A stretch of DNA of 64,000 nucleotides from Ectobacillus ponti (GCF_024294785.1 NZ_JANCLT010000011.1:1-64000); one strand, 5' to 3'. Shown: positions 1-7,844, numbered from the stretch's first letter. Numbers and translations: made by a program. Notes: generated from the sequence alone by a model not told the origin.

Positions 1-2
1 TT

Positions 3-77
3 GCGGAAGTAGTTCAGTGGTAGAATACAACCTTGCCAAGGTTGGGGTCGCGGGTTCGAATCCCGTCTTCCGCTCCA
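3..77 (+). tRNA. tRNA-Gly (anticodon GCC)
   Basis: Full cloverleaf with the acceptor arm GCGGAAG paired to CTTCCGC, a D arm, a 7-base anticodon loop TTGCCAA with anticodon GCC at 35-37, and the T arm GGGTTCGAATCCC. The CCA end is encoded in the DNA (75-77). It is separated by only three bases from the following tRNA-Pro, so the two are cotranscribed and probably form the end of a larger tRNA cluster lying left of the window. Confidence 0.97.
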
Positions 78-80
78 GAA

Positions 81-154
81 CGGGAAGTAGCTCAGCTTGG
101 TAGAGCACTTGGTTTGGGACCAAGGGGTCGCAGGTTCGAATCCTGTCTTCCCGA
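81..154 (+). tRNA. tRNA-Pro (anticodon TGG)
   Basis: Cloverleaf with acceptor CGGGAAG/CTTCCCG, anticodon stem CTTGG/CCAAG and anticodon TGG at 115-117, followed by the T arm with GGTTCGAATCC. Unlike the upstream tRNA-Gly, the CCA end is not encoded: the discriminator A at 154 is followed by TTTT, so CCA must be added after transcription. A strong terminator follows 20 bases later. Confidence 0.97.
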
Positions 155-173
155 TTTTGATATCATCATGAAA

Positions 174-226
174 AAGAACTTGCCTTATATATCCCGAAAT
201 GGGAGGTGCGAGGCAAGTTCTTTTTT
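174..226 (+). terminator. Rho-independent terminator of the tRNA pair
   Basis: A perfect 12-bp stem (174-185 with 211-222) is followed by a run of T residues. It closes the tRNA-Gly/tRNA-Pro transcript. Confidence 0.9.
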
Positions 227-313
227 GCTTTTTCCTGCGGAAAGCGGCTTATAATGATGGAATAAAAAAGCATACTACCTATCTATGCTTGGCATTTATC
301 ATACATAGTAAGG

Positions 314-353
314 AAAAGCACAGCCTTCCAAATGGGAGATGCTGTGCTTTTTT
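314..353. terminator. Terminator 3' of the spore-protein gene
   Basis: An 11-bp stem AAAAGCACAGC/GCTGTGCTTTT lies 9 bases beyond the stop codon of the minus-strand spore-protein gene. A-rich and T-rich flanks on both sides suggest it can work in both directions. Confidence 0.8.
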
Positions 354-361
354 ATATAAGC

Positions 362-589
362 TTAGTGAGTGCGATATTGGGAGTTTAAGCTTTCTTCCGC
401 CATACGCACCAGGCGCTTTGTAATTTCACCGCCGACAGAGCCGTTGGCGCGGGATGTAGTATCAGGTCCAAGCTGCACACCAAACTCCTGTGCAATTTCA
501 TACTTCATTTGCTCAATTGCGCTTGCTGCTGCGGCAATCAGCAGTTCATTGTTGTTGCGGTTAGAAGAAGTTTCGTAGTTGCGTTGCAT
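362..589 (-). CDS. Alpha/beta-type small acid-soluble spore protein (SASP)
   Basis: 75-residue protein of the DNA-binding alpha/beta SASP family that coats spore DNA in the forespore and protects it from UV and heat. Family hallmarks visible are an Asn-rich N-terminus, the segment YEIAQEFGV, where the germination protease GPR cuts after the Glu of EFGV in this family, and the C-terminal block [21 protein letters not shown]. The start at 589 has an excellent AGGAGG ten bases upstream; the frame stays open further 5' but without a ribosome site. It is monocistronic, with its own terminator. Expression from a forespore (sigma-G) promoter is expected from the family, but I could not place one with certainty. 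Confidence 0.95.
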   Translation of the reverse strand: MQRNYETSSNRNNNELLIAAAASAIEQMKYEIAQEFGVQLGPDTTSRANGSVGGEITKRLVRMAEESLNSQYRTH

Positions 590-821
590 GTGTGTTTTCC
601 TCCTAAAAGTGTGTTTGACAAGCTTGTAGCTATATCTTGTACGGGCAACATGAAAATATGTATATGCCAAGGTGAAAAATAATAAAAAATGATACTTTTA
701 CCTTCTTCCTGAAGCCTGGTCATATGACTGCTGCAGTAATAGTTATGACCGGCAGCACTGGCTGATGTGACCGGATTTCTTGATAATGAGAAATAAGGAA
801 ACAAGGAGAGGAAGATGAAAT

Positions 822-1607
822 ATGAAAATCTGGTTATATCAACGCCCTATTTTATTTGCGGTTCTTGCTTTCATTGTCAGCAGAGCAGTGGGAGGAGTAC
901 TGTTTCTGTCTGCTCAATTGCTGTACCCGGATCTTGATCCTATTGCAGACTTGAGTTGGCTGCTGCCGGCAGGATTTGCCGGTGTGCTTCTGTTTCTTGT
1001 GTACGGGATGGGGATAGATAATGAGAGCGGATTTGTAAAAACAGCTTCTACCCGAGAATGGATCATCTGGGCTCCGGCACTTATGCTGCCAGCCTTTATC
1101 CTATGGAGCCAAGGCATCCAAGCAATGGGGGGAATGCATGCAGGGATGCTTGCAATTGCAGCGTTAGGAATTGCAATGAATGAGGAAATCTTGTTCCGCG
1201 GGCTGTTTATGAGGGGATTCATGAGATATGGAAGCTTCCCTGCAATATTTGTGCCGGCCGTCTTGTTTGGTTTCATTCATGCAGGAAATCTGTTGGCTGG
1301 CGGAGACGCAGTCTTTACAATCCTGCAGGTGATTTGGGCAACAGCCGGCGGTATTGCCTTTGCGGCAATACGGCTTCGCACAAAGAGTTTGTATCCGTGC
1401 ATCGTCATCCATTTTATTGTAGATTTTGCAGAATACATCAGTACGGGGGAAACTGGAATTCATCAAGCATCCATGCGGCTTACGTCAATGCTGCAACTGC
1501 TTATACTGTTTTTGGTGTTCATGGCATATGCGCTCGTCTTGTTCTGGAAGGATCACTCTGAAACAAAGAACCCCCATATGGAAGCTGCGGAAAGAGCAAG
1601 TTTGTAG
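822..1607 (+). CDS. CPBP family intramembrane metalloprotease
   Basis: 261-residue multi-spanning membrane protein of the CPBP (CAAX protease/bacteriocin-processing, Abi) family. It shows the three family motifs: EExxxR at residues 121-126 (NEEILFRG), FxxxH at about 149-153 (FGFIHAGN), and a C-terminal His at 197 (IHFIVDF) within a hydrophobic helix. These residues form the predicted intramembrane metal-dependent active site. Bacterial members act in bacteriocin self-immunity or in processing membrane peptides; the substrate here is unknown. It stands alone, followed by a long perfect hairpin at 1668-1709 that separates it from the next small gene. Confidence 0.9.
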   Translation: MKIWLYQRPILFAVLAFIVSRAVGGVLFLSAQLLYPDLDPIADLSWLLPAGFAGVLLFLVYGMGIDNESGFVKTASTREWIIWAPALMLPAFILWSQGIQAMGGMHAGMLAIAALGIAMNEEILFRGLFMRGFMRYGSFPAIFVPAVLFGFIHAGNLLAGGDAVFTILQVIWATAGGIAFAAIRLRTKSLYPCIVIHFIVDFAEYISTGETGIHQASMRLTSMLQLLILFLVFMAYALVLFWKDHSETKNPHMEAAERASL

Positions 1608-1667
1608 ACGGTCTGTTCCATAACCTGTTCAGAGATCCAAGCTAGATAGAGATATACCGCGGAGCAG

Positions 1668-1709
1668 CTGAATATAATGAAGAGGGCCGCATGTCTTCAT
1701 TATATTCAG
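1668..1709 (+). repeat. Perfect 16-bp inverted repeat ahead of a small gene
   Basis: The stem 1668-1683 pairs without mismatch to 1694-1709 around a GC-rich 10-base loop. There is no T tract, so it is not a classic terminator. It ends only a few bases before the ribosome site (GAAGGTGGGA) of the gene at 1727. It may stabilise or delimit the upstream mRNA, or serve as an operator. Confidence 0.7.
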
Positions 1710-1726
1710 TGAAGGTGGGATGAGTA

Positions 1727-2053
1727 ATGAAGCATACCATTCATCGGTGCAATTGCCGTAAGGTCTGGACAGTTCAAAATCGGAAAAGGCGGGTCACCGC
1801 CAGCTCCATTTTGCTGGACGGCAGCTGGAGTGTGGAGGTGAAGCCGCAGCGCAGGTGTAATCCAAAAGGGTTTGTGGTTGCCAAACAACAGAGCGTGATC
1901 TTACATCCGCCTCCGGAGCTGATTGCTGAGTTTATCGTATCCGGCCAGCTGTTATACAACAAGGAACAGGTTGCCTTCAATGTCCAGACGGGGGAAGGCT
2001 TGTATTTTGCCGCGGACGGAGCCTGTTATCTGTTGCGGCGGGGTGATGAATAA
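1727..2053 (+). CDS. Hypothetical protein, 108 aa
   Basis: I do not recognise this protein. It is basic at the N-terminus and carries a CxC pair (residues 8 and 10) early in the chain, followed by a mostly beta-prone central part and a short acidic end. No signal peptide or membrane segment is apparent. Support for a real gene comes from a good ribosome site (GAAGGTGGGA, 1711-1720), the ATG at 1727 and a proper terminator about 30 bases after the stop. Shorter antisense frames overlap it but lack ribosome sites. The closely placed hairpin at 1668-1709 may affect its expression. Confidence 0.6.
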   Translation: MKHTIHRCNCRKVWTVQNRKRRVTASSILLDGSWSVEVKPQRRCNPKGFVVAKQQSVILHPPPELIAEFIVSGQLLYNKEQVAFNVQTGEGLYFAADGACYLLRRGDE

Positions 2054-2084
2054 AATTCTGCCAGCCGGTTTCAACTATGAAGTG

Positions 2085-2117
2085 AGCAGCCATACTGATG
2101 GTACGGCTGCTTTTTTT
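2085..2117 (+). terminator. Rho-independent terminator
   Basis: An 11-bp stem with one mismatch (2085-2095 with 2101-2111) is followed by seven T residues. It terminates the 108-aa gene. Confidence 0.85.
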
Positions 2118-2171
2118 GCATAAATTGGGCGTATCTTTTATCTATTTCACACAAATTGTTATAATACAGAG

Positions 2172-2200
2172 TTGACAAATTAAAACTGTTTTAATACAAT
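2172..2200 (+). promoter_or_regulatory. Sigma-A promoter of the 45-aa gene
   Basis: A consensus -35 TTGACA (2172-2177) lies exactly 17 bp from the -10 TACAAT (2195-2200). A second TATAAT (2160-2165) sits just upstream. Transcription would start near 2207, about 60 bases before the small gene at 2268. Confidence 0.75.
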
Positions 2201-2267
2201 GATAGTACGAAGTCACAAAGTGTACAAAAATATGGGTGCAGCAACTGCTGCGAGGAGGAATAGAAGA

Positions 2268-2405
2268 ATGGAAATGTATACAGAGGCGTACAAGCGGTAT
2301 TCTGAAAAGTGTCAACGATTCGGCATTCACAGCATTGATTTTTTGTCATTTATCCAGAGCCTGACGACAGAACAAATTCTGTTGATGCTCGGCGATGCGG
2401 ATTGA
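2268..2405 (+). CDS. Small hypothetical protein, 45 aa
   Basis: Short mostly helical protein of unknown function. The ATG at 2268 is nine bases after a perfect AGGAGG (2253-2258), and a near-consensus sigma-A promoter precedes it, so this small frame is well supported despite its size. The in-frame ATG further upstream at 2199 falls inside the -10 element and is not used. There is no membrane segment or Cys pair. It ends in an acidic GDAD tail and is followed by a terminator shared with the convergent SDR gene. Confidence 0.7.
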   Translation: MEMYTEAYKRYSEKCQRFGIHSIDFLSFIQSLTTEQILLMLGDAD

Positions 2406-2446
2406 GGTGACGGCAGTGAACAGCGATGTTGAGGTGCGACTACAAT

Positions 2447-2492
2447 AGAGCCATCCATTCTCCTGTACATGGAAAATGGATGGCTCTTATTA
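2447..2492. terminator. Bidirectional terminator between convergent genes
   Basis: A perfect 13-bp stem (2447-2459 with 2475-2487) has a T-rich right flank. It lies between the 45-aa gene on the plus strand and the SDR gene on the minus strand; the SDR stop codon overlaps its right end. Confidence 0.8.
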
Positions 2493-3239
2493 TTTAACGC
2501 GATTATAAATATTTGCGACAGCTTCATCAATCTCATCTCGGGACATACGCAGCGCCTTGGCGGATGTGCCATAGCCAATTTCCTGCTGTCCTCGTGCCAA
2601 TCCCTCGAAAATACCATCGGCAAATTCGTTCACCGGTACACCGAAGGTATGCAGCCCTGCTCCGCCCAAATCTGTGTTGACTGCCGGCGGTGCAATTTCG
2701 ATCACTTCCACAGCTGTCGCTGAAAGCTGATGGCGCAGGCTCATGGAGAAGGAGTGCAGTGCCGCTTTTGTTGCGGAATAAATCGGCGCGATCGGCATCG
2801 GAGTGAACGCGAGACCGGATGTTACGTTTAGAATAGCAGCCTCTTCCTGCTTGGCCAAGAACGGGGCAAACAGCATAGCCAAATGAATGGGGGCTTCCAT
2901 GTTCGCCGCAATTTCCTTGCTGAAGTAGCTCCAGTTCTCCTTCGCATTCGTCTCCAGCACCTTAAAGCGCTGTTGAACGCCGGCATTGTTCACAATGACG
3001 TTGAGCTTCGGATAGGTGCTTGTTGCCCAGTCAAACAGCGCGATGCGGTCTTCTTCCACTGTTACATCGCATACACGGGTAATGAGACCCGGCAGCTTTG
3101 CTTGCGCTTCTTGCAGCTTGTCCTCCCGTCTGCCGCATGCAATGACGGTATTTCCCGCTTTGATAAAGCGCTCCGTAAAGGCCAGTCCGATGCCACTGGC
3201 CCCGCCGGTAATGAGTATGGTGTTTCCTGATTGCTTCAT
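2490..3239 (-). CDS. SDR family oxidoreductase (DltE-like)
   Basis: About 249-residue classical short-chain dehydrogenase/reductase using NAD(P)H. In numbering from the first of three adjacent ATGs, it shows the TGGxSGIG cofactor motif (residues 13-20), NNAG at 86-89, catalytic Ser143 and the YSATK active site (Tyr156, Lys160). The overall pattern resembles B. subtilis DltE, but no dlt operon is nearby, so the substrate is unknown. Three ATG codons run in tandem at 3245, 3242 and 3239. The ribosome site AAGAGGA is too close to the first, so the third gives the best spacing. It is convergent with the upstream small gene and divergent from the ABC ATPase at 3424. Confidence 0.88.
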   Translation of the reverse strand: MKQSGNTILITGGASGIGLAFTERFIKAGNTVIACGRREDKLQEAQAKLPGLITRVCDVTVEEDRIALFDWATSTYPKLNVIVNNAGVQQRFKVLETNAKENWSYFSKEIAANMEAPIHLAMLFAPFLAKQEEAAILNVTSGLAFTPMPIAPIYSATKAALHSFSMSLRHQLSATAVEVIEIAPPAVNTDLGGAGLHTFGVPVNEFADGIFEGLARGQQEIGYGTSAKALRMSRDEIDEAVANIYNRVK

Positions 3240-3423
3240 CATCATTCCTCTTTTCTCCAGGCTGTTTGTATCCTATTGTACCGCTCTCTTGCTGGAACTC
3301 CAAATGCGGCTGTCCATAAAATCCGACACAAACAGCTGAGAAAGTAAAAAAAGCTGACAGATTGCCATTTTAATTCAATATTCTAATTTGTTATACTATT
3401 TCGAAAGGAGAGGAGAGAAAAGG

Positions 3424-4206
3424 ATGACAGATGTACTGCAAGTGGAGAATGTATTCTGGAGACGGGAAGGGAAGGAAGTGCTTTCGGACGTCAGCTGGCG
3501 AGTGCAAAAAGGAGAGCACTGGGCGCTGCTTGGGCTGAATGGCTCCGGCAAAACAACGCTGCTGAACATGGTCAACGGCTACTTGTGGCCGACTGCCGGA
3601 ACGGTGCAGGTGCTGGGGCAGGAGTACGGAGCGGTAAAGGTCTCTGAGGTGCGCAAGCAAATTGGGTGGGTCAGCTCTTCGCTGCAGGAGCGGCTGTATG
3701 GGGAGAGTTCGGCGGAGGAGATCGTGATCAGCGGCAAGTATGCTTCCATTGGTCTGTATGATGAGGTGACGGCAGCTGATATGGAACGGGCTGTTTCCCT
3801 GGTGGAGCTGCTGGGCTGCGCCCATTTGCGGGGGCGGAGCTATGGAACCTGTTCGCAGGGAGAAAAGCAAAAGCTGCTGATTGCAAGAGCGCTTATGGCT
3901 GATCCGCAGCTTTTGGTTTTGGACGAGCCGTGCAGTGGGCTCGATATCTTTTCACGGCAAAGCCTGCTGGACAGCATTCAGCAACTGGCAAGCCTGCCAG
4001 ATGGACCGACTTTAATCTATGTCACGCATCATGTGGAAGAAATTACACCAGTCTTCAGCCATGCACTGCTGCTGCGGCGCGGGGAGGTGTTTGGATCGGG
4101 ACGGGCGGATGAACTCCTGACGGATGGGCAATTGTCAGCATTTTTCGAGCGATCGGTGCAGGTGGAGCAGCGTGGAAGCATAAAATTGGTACATATTGTT
4201 TGCTGA
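3424..4206 (+). CDS. ABC transporter ATP-binding protein (YlmA-like), orphan
   Basis: 260-residue ABC ATPase with Walker A GLNGSGKT (37-44), Walker B LLVLDEP (about 163-169), a divergent signature TCSQGE (about 142-147) in place of LSGGQ, and the H-loop His202. It resembles the B. subtilis YlmA/ModF-like group. No permease or binding protein is adjacent, so its partner must be encoded elsewhere, or it acts without a transporter. The start at 3424 follows two overlapping GGAG ribosome sites; an in-frame ATG at 3388 lies upstream of them. It ends at a clear terminator, so it is monocistronic. Confidence 0.88.
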   Translation: MTDVLQVENVFWRREGKEVLSDVSWRVQKGEHWALLGLNGSGKTTLLNMVNGYLWPTAGTVQVLGQEYGAVKVSEVRKQIGWVSSSLQERLYGESSAEEIVISGKYASIGLYDEVTAADMERAVSLVELLGCAHLRGRSYGTCSQGEKQKLLIARALMADPQLLVLDEPCSGLDIFSRQSLLDSIQQLASLPDGPTLIYVTHHVEEITPVFSHALLLRRGEVFGSGRADELLTDGQLSAFFERSVQVEQRGSIKLVHIVC

Positions 4207-4217
4207 CGGAGGCAAAA

Positions 4218-4256
4218 AAGGGTGATTCTGTATCGCAGGAGCACTCTTTTTTTTTT
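4218..4256 (+). terminator. Rho-independent terminator
   Basis: An imperfect stem (about 4219-4231 with 4236-4248) is followed by ten T residues. It separates the orphan ABC ATPase from the TetR operon. Confidence 0.75.
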
Positions 4257-4302
4257 GGCGGAAACCAGGAATATGCTGTCACATAATCGCTGTAGAATAA
4301 GA

Positions 4303-4353
4303 TTGACCGAAGTGGTCACAGAGAATACAATGAAATTGACCACGCTGGTCAAT
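4303..4353 (+). promoter_or_regulatory. Promoter with twin palindromic operators for the TetR-ABC operon
   Basis: A sigma-A promoter TTGACC (4303-4308), N17, TACAAT (4326-4331) is overlapped by the palindrome TGACC-N5-GGTCA (4304-4318) and followed by a second, longer one, ATTGACC-N5-GGTCAAT (4335-4353). The shared TGACC-N5-GGTCA core is typical of a TetR-family dimer site. One copy covers the -35 and spacer and the other covers the transcription start, which points to tight autorepression by the adjacent regulator. Confidence 0.8.
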
Positions 4354-4382
4354 ATACTGGTTGCATGAAAGGAGGGAGCTTC

Positions 4383-5015
4383 GTGGTGGCGAAGTTTTTG
4401 AATCTTGAGCCGGAGAAGCAGGAGCGTATTCTTAATGCGTCAATGAAGGAGTTTGCGGGAAAAGGGTATGAGCAGGCTTCCACCAATGCAATTGTCAAGG
4501 AGGCCGGCATTTCCAAAGGGCTGTTGTTTCACTATTTTCAAAATAAGAAGCAGCTGTACTTGTTTTTGTATGACTATTGTCTGGATTTGGTCGTACAGGA
4601 TGTGTTTGCCCGCATGGATTTGAGTGAAACAGATTTTTTTCAGCGGCTCCGCCAGGCAACGCAGGTGAAGATGGAACTGCTGCGGCGCTATCCGGAGCTG
4701 TTCCGTTTTTTGGAGGAGGTATACATGGAGCAGGCCGCCGAGGTGAAGCCCGAACTGGAGGGCCGGCATCAGCGCCTGACGGAGGCCAATATGGGCCGGA
4801 TGTTTGCCGGAGTGGACTTCTCGCGTTTCCGGGAGGATTTGGATTTGCAGAAAATGCTGCATGTAGTTGTGTGGACCTTTGAGAAGTTTGGGGAAGAGGA
4901 GCTGCGCAAAGCCAAGCTGTCTCCCGTGTATGCACCGGACTATGACCGCATGTTTGCGGAGGCAGAGGAATACTTTGAAGTTTTCATAACGTGCTTCTAT
5001 AAAGGGAAGGGATGA
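4383..5015 (+). CDS. TetR/AcrR family transcriptional regulator
   Basis: About 210-residue repressor with an N-terminal TetR helix-turn-helix (pattern TNAIVKEAGISKGLLFHYF, then a K-K-L-Y helix) and a helical ligand-binding C-terminal half. The likely start is GTG 4383 (or 4386), seven bases after AGGAGG. The ATG at 4365 is immediately 5' of that ribosome site and is improbable. It is the first gene of an operon with an ABC exporter (ATPase plus two permeases), and the stop overlaps the ATPase start. Twin palindromes in its promoter suggest it represses its own operon and is released by the exported compound, as in many drug-responsive TetR-ABC modules. Confidence 0.9.
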   Translation: MVAKFLNLEPEKQERILNASMKEFAGKGYEQASTNAIVKEAGISKGLLFHYFQNKKQLYLFLYDYCLDLVVQDVFARMDLSETDFFQRLRQATQVKMELLRRYPELFRFLEEVYMEQAAEVKPELEGRHQRLTEANMGRMFAGVDFSRFREDLDLQKMLHVVVWTFEKFGEEELRKAKLSPVYAPDYDRMFAEAEEYFEVFITCFYKGKG

Positions 5016-5911
5016 GTGGGATGAAGGCCATTGAGGTGCAGCATTTGACAAAAACATACGGCAGCTCCAGAGGCATCACAGATATCAGCTTCTCGGTGGA
5101 GGAAGGCGAAATATTTGGCTTCATCGGCCCGAATGGGGCCGGCAAATCCACCACCATCCGGACCATGCTTTCGCTCATCTATCCTACAAGCGGCACGGTC
5201 ACGATTTTCGGCAAGGATTCTGTGAAGGAAGGTCCGGAAGTGAAACAGGAGATCGGCTATCTGCCATCGGAAGTATTCTATTATGACAGCATGAAGGTAA
5301 AGGATTTGCTTGCGTATTCCGCCAGCTTCTACAAAAAGGATTGCCGCAAGCGGATGCATGAATTGGCGGAAATCATGAGCCTGGATTTGAACAAAAAAAT
5401 TGAGGATTTGTCCTTTGGCAATAAGAAAAAGGTCGGCATCGTGCAGGGGCTGCTGCATGAGCCAAAGCTGATCATTCTCGATGAGCCGACAAGCGGACTG
5501 GATCCGCTGATGCAGCAAACCTTCTTTCATGTATTAGAGGAGGAAAACAGAAAAGGGGCAACCATCCTCTTCTCTTCCCATATTCTGAGCGAGGTGCAGC
5601 GGTTGTGCAACCGTGTTGCCATCATTAAAGAGGGGTGTCTGGTGGCAGTCGAGAAAATCAGTGTGCTGCGGGAGAATAATCATAAGCGCTTTAAGCTGGA
5701 GACGGGGTCCCCAATTGCGCAGGAGCAGCTGGATGTTCCCGGAGTCAGCCAGCTGAAAACAGAAAATGGCACTACAACATTTTTGTTCCGGGGGGATTTG
5801 AATGTAATCATTGCCAAGCTGACGGGGCTGGACCTGAGAAATCTATGGATTGAGGAGCCTGATTTAGAAGAAATTTTCATGCACTATTATGAAAAGGAGC
5901 CGAAGCAATGA
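5012..5911 (+). CDS. ABC exporter ATP-binding protein
   Basis: 299-residue ATPase of an ABC-2 type exporter. Motifs visible: Walker A GPNGAGKST (39-47), signature LSFGNKKK (133-140, a variant of LSGGQ), Walker B LIILDEPT (153-160) and His190 of the H-loop, followed by a C-terminal domain of about 90 residues typical of drug-exporter ATPases. The ATG at 5012 overlaps the TetR stop (ATGA), so translation is coupled; a second ATG at 5021 is possible. It is followed with the same ATGA overlap by the first permease gene. Together with the two permeases it should form an export complex for a lipophilic compound or antibiotic. Confidence 0.92.
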   Translation: MSGMKAIEVQHLTKTYGSSRGITDISFSVEEGEIFGFIGPNGAGKSTTIRTMLSLIYPTSGTVTIFGKDSVKEGPEVKQEIGYLPSEVFYYDSMKVKDLLAYSASFYKKDCRKRMHELAEIMSLDLNKKIEDLSFGNKKKVGIVQGLLHEPKLIILDEPTSGLDPLMQQTFFHVLEEENRKGATILFSSHILSEVQRLCNRVAIIKEGCLVAVEKISVLRENNHKRFKLETGSPIAQEQLDVPGVSQLKTENGTTTFLFRGDLNVIIAKLTGLDLRNLWIEEPDLEEIFMHYYEKEPKQ

Positions 5912-6705
5912 ACATGTTTTGGCATGAACTGCGGGTCTATCGGAAGTCCACTGTGATTTGGAGCTTGTCTATGGTTGTATTGACGGTTATCAGCTTGTCC
6001 ATGTTTCCGGCCATTTCCCGGGATGCGGCGGATTTCCAACGTATTTTGGAGGGATATCCGGAGGGAGTGCGGAAGGCGTTCGGCATTTCCATCGACAGCG
6101 TTTCAACCTTTCTTGGATTCTACTCGTATATATTTGGCTACGTGCTGCTGTGCGGCGCCATGCAGGCAATGCATCTCGGGCTGTCTATCCTGTCCAAGGA
6201 GATGCGGGAGAAAACAGCGGATTTCCTGTTGACAAAGCCGGTGACACGGACACAGATTGTTTCCGCAAAACTTGCCGCCGCGGTTGTTTCCTTAGCTGTC
6301 ACAAGCCTTGTGTATGTGGCTGCGGCAGCTGTCAGCGCTGCGGCAGTTTCGGAGAAGCCGGTTGACGGAAAGCTGTTTCTCATGGTATCTATTCCGGTAT
6401 TCTTTGTACAGCTGATGTTCTTGGCGCTCGGCCTGCTTCTATCTGTGCTGCTGCCGGGCATCAAATCCGTGCTGTCTGTCTCGCTTACCGCTGTATTCGG
6501 CTTCTTCATCATCGGTATGCTTGGTTCTGCCTTTGATGAGGAGGCGGTTCGTTATGCAACACCGTTCCGTTATTATGATGCTGCTTATATTATCCGCCAT
6601 GGTGCCTACGAGCCCATCTTTTTGGTGATGGAAGGCATCATCGTCATAGCGGCGGTGGCAGGGGCGTATTGGATGTATCAAAAGAAAGATGTGCATGCGG
6701 TGTGA
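5908..6705 (+). CDS. ABC-2 type exporter permease, first subunit
   Basis: 265-residue integral membrane protein with about six predicted helices, starting with the short cytoplasmic segment HELRVYRKS that is typical of ABC-2 permeases. The mid-protein pattern KEMREKTADFLLTKPVTR is the family's conserved cytoplasmic coupling region (compare 'REERxxTxExLLxxPVSR'). Its start overlaps the ATPase stop by four bases. The next gene encodes a second, related permease with the same coupling motif, so the transporter is probably a heterodimer in the membrane. Confidence 0.9.
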   Translation: MNMFWHELRVYRKSTVIWSLSMVVLTVISLSMFPAISRDAADFQRILEGYPEGVRKAFGISIDSVSTFLGFYSYIFGYVLLCGAMQAMHLGLSILSKEMREKTADFLLTKPVTRTQIVSAKLAAAVVSLAVTSLVYVAAAAVSAAAVSEKPVDGKLFLMVSIPVFFVQLMFLALGLLLSVLLPGIKSVLSVSLTAVFGFFIIGMLGSAFDEEAVRYATPFRYYDAAYIIRHGAYEPIFLVMEGIIVIAAVAGAYWMYQKKDVHAV

Positions 6706-6718
6706 GGGGGACAGTGCG

Positions 6719-7513
6719 ATGAATATATGGATGAGGGAAATGCGAATGGCCCAAAAACCGCTCTTGCTTTGGTGTATCGGCGTGATTCTGCTTGTGGCCA
6801 GCGGCATGGCCAAGTACGGCGGCATGTCAGCATCCGGCCAATCCATGCAGGATTTGATCGCCGCCATGCCGAAATCCCTGCAGGTCATGATGGGGATGGG
6901 CGGCTTTGATTTATCGACGGCAAGGGGCTATTATGGTGTGCTTTACTTGTACCTTCTGCTGGCAGTGTCCATTCATGCTGTCATGCTGGGCGCGAACAGC
7001 ATTGCCAGGGAGGAACGGGACCGCACGGCAGAATTTTTGCTGGCAAAGCCCGTGTCGCGGCATCGGGTTGTGGGTGCAAAGCTTGCAGCTGCCGCTTCGC
7101 AGGTCCTCATTGTCAATGCGGTGTCCCTTGCGGCATCCCTGCAGCTGGTGCAATACTACAGCAAGGGAAAAGAGGATTTGGGCCCGGTTGCGGTGCTGCT
7201 TGGCGGCATGCTGCTGGTGCAGCTGCTGTTTCTGCATCTCGGCGCTTGTCTGGCAGCGGCAATTCTGCCGCAGCGGGCTGCTGCGGCGGGGGCGGGGATT
7301 TTGCTGATTACCTTCTTTCTATCCTTTTTGATACAGCTGAATGAAAATCTGGCCTGTTTAAGGTACATCACTCCGTTTCAATACTATGAAGCCAGCCGGG
7401 TGCTGTCTTCTGGGAGACTAGAGCCTGTTTTTGTCGGGCTGTCACTCCTGCTGCTGGGGATCTTCATCATTCTGACGTATGCGGGATTTCATAAACGCGA
7501 TCTGCGTGTGTAA
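6719..7513 (+). CDS. ABC-2 type exporter permease, second subunit
   Basis: 264-residue membrane protein paralogous to the preceding permease. It begins with the amphipathic MNIWMREMRM segment, carries the coupling motif REERDRTAEFLLAKPVSRH, and has about six hydrophobic helices ending in HKRDLRV. The start at 6719 follows GAGGGGG by nine bases; the frame is open further upstream but lacks a ribosome site. It is the last gene of the TetR-ABC operon, and a terminator lies ten bases after the stop. Both permeases share length and topology, consistent with a two-permease exporter. Confidence 0.9.
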   Translation: MNIWMREMRMAQKPLLLWCIGVILLVASGMAKYGGMSASGQSMQDLIAAMPKSLQVMMGMGGFDLSTARGYYGVLYLYLLLAVSIHAVMLGANSIAREERDRTAEFLLAKPVSRHRVVGAKLAAAASQVLIVNAVSLAASLQLVQYYSKGKEDLGPVAVLLGGMLLVQLLFLHLGACLAAAILPQRAAAAGAGILLITFFLSFLIQLNENLACLRYITPFQYYEASRVLSSGRLEPVFVGLSLLLLGIFIILTYAGFHKRDLRV

Positions 7514-7521
7514 CGTTTGGG

Positions 7522-7550
7522 AGACCGGCATATTCCATGCTGGTCTTTTT
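7522..7550 (+). terminator. Terminator of the TetR-ABC operon
   Basis: Stem AGACCGGCAT/ATGCTGGTCT with one G-T pair (7522-7531, 7537-7546) followed by T residues to 7550. Confidence 0.85.
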
Positions 7551-7567
7551 GCATGGAGGTGTGTATA

Positions 7568-7810
7568 ATGAAGCCAAAAAAAGGGGGGCAAGCCTTGAAA
7601 AAATCTTTTTACCATTACATGATGAAGCACAGGGACAGCTTTATAAGGGATGACCTGTCCATACTGGCGCAGCTTATGTATCACGACCACAGCTTTCCCA
7701 AGCACTCTTCCAGCTATGAAGAATTGAGCTCTTATCTGGAGCTGAGCGGGATGCTGGACAGCATGTCCGTATTCGACCGCGCCTGGGAATATTATAGCGA
7801 GGATGTATAG
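7568..7810 (+). CDS. yozE: YozE-like UPF0346 family protein
   Basis: Small cytoplasmic protein of the YozE (UPF0346) family, a compact helical domain of unknown function found in Bacilli. It matches at KKSFYHYMMKHR, the YHDHSFPKHSSSYEELSSYLEL core and the FDRAWEYY end. Two starts are possible: ATG 7568 with GGAGGT seven bases upstream, or TTG 7595 with AAAGGGGGG six bases upstream. B. subtilis YozE begins at the latter position. The neighbouring genes encode YodN- and YozD-like proteins, the same neighbourhood as in B. subtilis, which supports the assignment. Confidence 0.85.
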   Translation: MKPKKGGQALKKSFYHYMMKHRDSFIRDDLSILAQLMYHDHSFPKHSSSYEELSSYLELSGMLDSMSVFDRAWEYYSEDV

Positions 7811-7844
7811 GCAGCACGCTCATGCACTTGAGTGTGCTGCTTTT
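7811..7844 (+). terminator. Terminator of yozE
   Basis: A 12-bp stem (7811-7822 with 7829-7840, one G-T pair) followed by TTTT. A further weak stem AGCCCGC/GCGGGCT (7931-7969) with a short T run lies in the otherwise empty stretch before 8089. Confidence 0.8.

Noticed and set aside
33-254. A 73-codon frame across the tRNA genes
   Set aside because: It is made of tRNA sequence and the terminator, so it is not coding.
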